Source of the DNA: Spirochaetaceae bacterium
GTDB lineage: Bacteria; Spirochaetota; Spirochaetia; Treponematales; Breznakiellaceae
Assembly (NCBI GenBank): GCA_031257075.1
Contig: JAIRPM010000049.1
Span: forward strand, 1-6,795
Length of the DNA stretch: 6,795 bases
Direction: 5' to 3'
The translations under genes and the position numbers were made by a program. Below the pieces are notes generated by a model, which was not told the origin of the DNA, did no database searches, and saw only the letters and a program-made list of their open reading frames with translations. Shown here in pieces: positions 6,008-6,795 of the stretch; position 1 is the stretch's first letter; each line of letters opens with the position of its first letter.

Positions 6008-6040
6008 ATGAGAATTGCCTTTGATTTTGCCGATAAGTAA
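6008..6040 (+). CDS. Possible ten-codon leader peptide before the sensor gene
   Basis: ATG at 6008 is preceded by AGAGG (5999-6003) at a slightly short spacing of four bases, and encodes MRIAFDFADK followed by TAA. The stop lies three bases before the sensor ATG in the same frame, so ribosomes ending here could restart on the sensor gene, which has no good ribosome site of its own. The peptide shows no run of a regulatory amino acid that would suggest attenuation. It may well be chance. Confidence 0.22.
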   Translation: MRIAFDFADK

Positions 6041-6043
6041 ACG

Positions 6044-6795
6044 ATGAGTACAAAAACCGGATGCGGCGCGCCTTTGAGCCTTGTACGCCGGATAGCGGTG
6101 CCGGCTGCTGCGGCCGCTTTTTTACTTGCGGCGGCCATTGTCAGTTTGTGCGCTATCAGCCTGCGCAAAATAGCCAATACCGTTTATGTAAATTCCAACG
6201 CGCTCAGCGTTATAGCCAAACAGGTAAGCCAGGACGCGCTCGAAGAACAGGGCTTTGTTACCGCAAGTTCGCTTGCCGCGCACATCGCGGCGGACATCGA
6301 AGACCGCCTGCTCCATCAGGAAAACTATGTCCGTACGCTGGCCGCCGCGCTGACCGCTGTCTATTCAAACCCGGATATGTATGTGCCCCGCAGTCTCCCT
6401 GTCGTGGCGGACGGCGCTAAACCGCCCGACAACAAGCCGTTTTTAAGCCTTGCGCCCGGTGTTGAATTGGCGCAGGCGCAGAACGAAGCGTACCTTGCGG
6501 CAAACTGCGCAAGCATACTCAATGTACTAAATACACTGCCTATGGGAATTGCCGGAGCGAATATCGGTACTGAAACAGGAATCGTTATCGCTCTTGATAA
6601 AACCAATTCGGCCAATGTCCGCTACGACCCGCGTAAACGCCCGTGGTATATACGCGCAAAAGCAAAAAACGATGTGTCATGGAGTGATATGTATGTTGAT
6701 ATACGCGGACGCGGCATCAGCGTAAACTGCGCGGTGCCTTTTTATGAAATGTCTTCGGGCAAAAAAACACTGCGCGGCGTGGTTTCGACTTCTAC
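6044..6795 (+). CDS. Membrane-anchored dCache sensor protein, N-terminal part (3' partial)
   Basis: 250 codons run from ATG 6044 to the edge of the window with no stop. A basic N-terminus (LVRR) is followed by one membrane helix at about residues 18-40, then a helical stretch (41-115) and an extracytoplasmic Cache domain. The Cache signature is clear: NIGTETGIVIALD near 173-185, YDPRKRPWYIRAKAK near 194-208 (the R-P-W-Y motif), WSDMYVD near 213-219, then VNCAVPFYE and LRGVVSTS. Such domains bind small molecules in the periplasm. In treponemes they are joined to SpoIIE-like PP2C phosphatases, chemoreceptor signalling domains or nucleotide cyclases; the segment ENYVRTLAAALTAVYSNPDMYVPR resembles the phosphatase type most, but the output domain is outside the window. 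An in-frame TAA at 6038-6040 fixes 6044 as the first possible ATG. The gene diverges from P83/100, with the repeat array between them. Confidence 0.85.
   Translation, partial: MSTKTGCGAPLSLVRRIAVPAAAAAFLLAAAIVSLCAISLRKIANTVYVNSNALSVIAKQVSQDALEEQGFVTASSLAAHIAADIEDRLLHQENYVRTLAAALTAVYSNPDMYVPRSLPVVADGAKPPDNKPFLSLAPGVELAQAQNEAYLAANCASILNVLNTLPMGIAGANIGTETGIVIALDKTNSANVRYDPRKRPWYIRAKAKNDVSWSDMYVDIRGRGISVNCAVPFYEMSSGKKTLRGVVSTS

Larger units (their letters stand above)
5593..6043. other. Repeat-rich intergenic region between divergent genes
   Basis: This stretch of about 450 nt separates the P83/100 gene and the sensor gene, which are transcribed away from each other, so it must carry promoters for both. 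It contains a 21-bp tandem array, a terminal near-palindrome, three copies of the TTAGGGCAA motif and a small inverted pair, GCAAT/ATTGC, at 5634-5647. Long open frames run through it on both strands (for example 5660-6040 plus and 5738-5995 minus). They are open because a 21-bp unit without stop codons repeats in phase, and they have no ribosome sites or recognisable domains, so I do not annotate them as genes. Confidence 0.7.

Noticed and set aside
6061..6420. 119-residue plus-strand frame starting ATG 6061
   Set aside because: It is a shadow of the Cache sensor gene (frame from 6044), which carries the membrane helix and Cache motifs.

Overview
The window looks like chromosomal DNA from a spirochaete, most likely a Treponema of the termite- or animal-gut type. 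The main evidence is a P83/100-family protein (a family I know only from Borrelia, Treponema and relatives). It is supported by a Cache-domain sensor of treponemal style, a PD-(D/E)XK-like DUF3782-type protein, and a base composition near 50% GC. The species assignment is inference; no rRNA or other marker gene is present.

Layout. On the left, two plus-strand genes: the 3' end of a nuclease-fold DUF3782-like gene (1-444), then a complete YcdX-type PHP metallophosphoesterase (523-1254). Converging on these is a minus-strand run, transcribed right to left: P83/100 protein (start about 5583) -> lone ABC sugar/nucleoside-type permease (about 4467-3640) -> very small signal peptidase I (3603-3229) -> FtsI-type penicillin-binding protein with one PASTA domain (3174-1288). 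Gaps within the run are 27, 36 and 54 nt, so co-transcription is plausible, although a -10-like box just before lepB could add an internal start. All four products act at or across the cytoplasmic membrane or in the periplasm: envelope protein, importer, signal-peptide removal, septal peptidoglycan cross-linking.

Between the divergent P83/100 gene and the right-hand sensor gene lies about 460 nt without a convincing protein gene. It holds the most unusual feature of the window: eight head-to-tail 21-bp units (5741-5908). The array ends in a partly inverted copy that makes a 31-nt near-palindrome (5896-5926), and it is bracketed by two identical direct copies of GCTTCCTTAGGGCAA (5700-5714 and 5976-5990). 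Shorter copies of the same motif lie beside the P83/100 gene and upstream of the PHP gene, which suggests a dispersed intergenic element.

On the right edge, a membrane-anchored dCache sensor (6044 to beyond 6795) begins just after the repeat region; its output domain lies outside the window. I do not see a complete new multi-gene system. The repeat array with its bracketing motif is the part least explained by known gene families.
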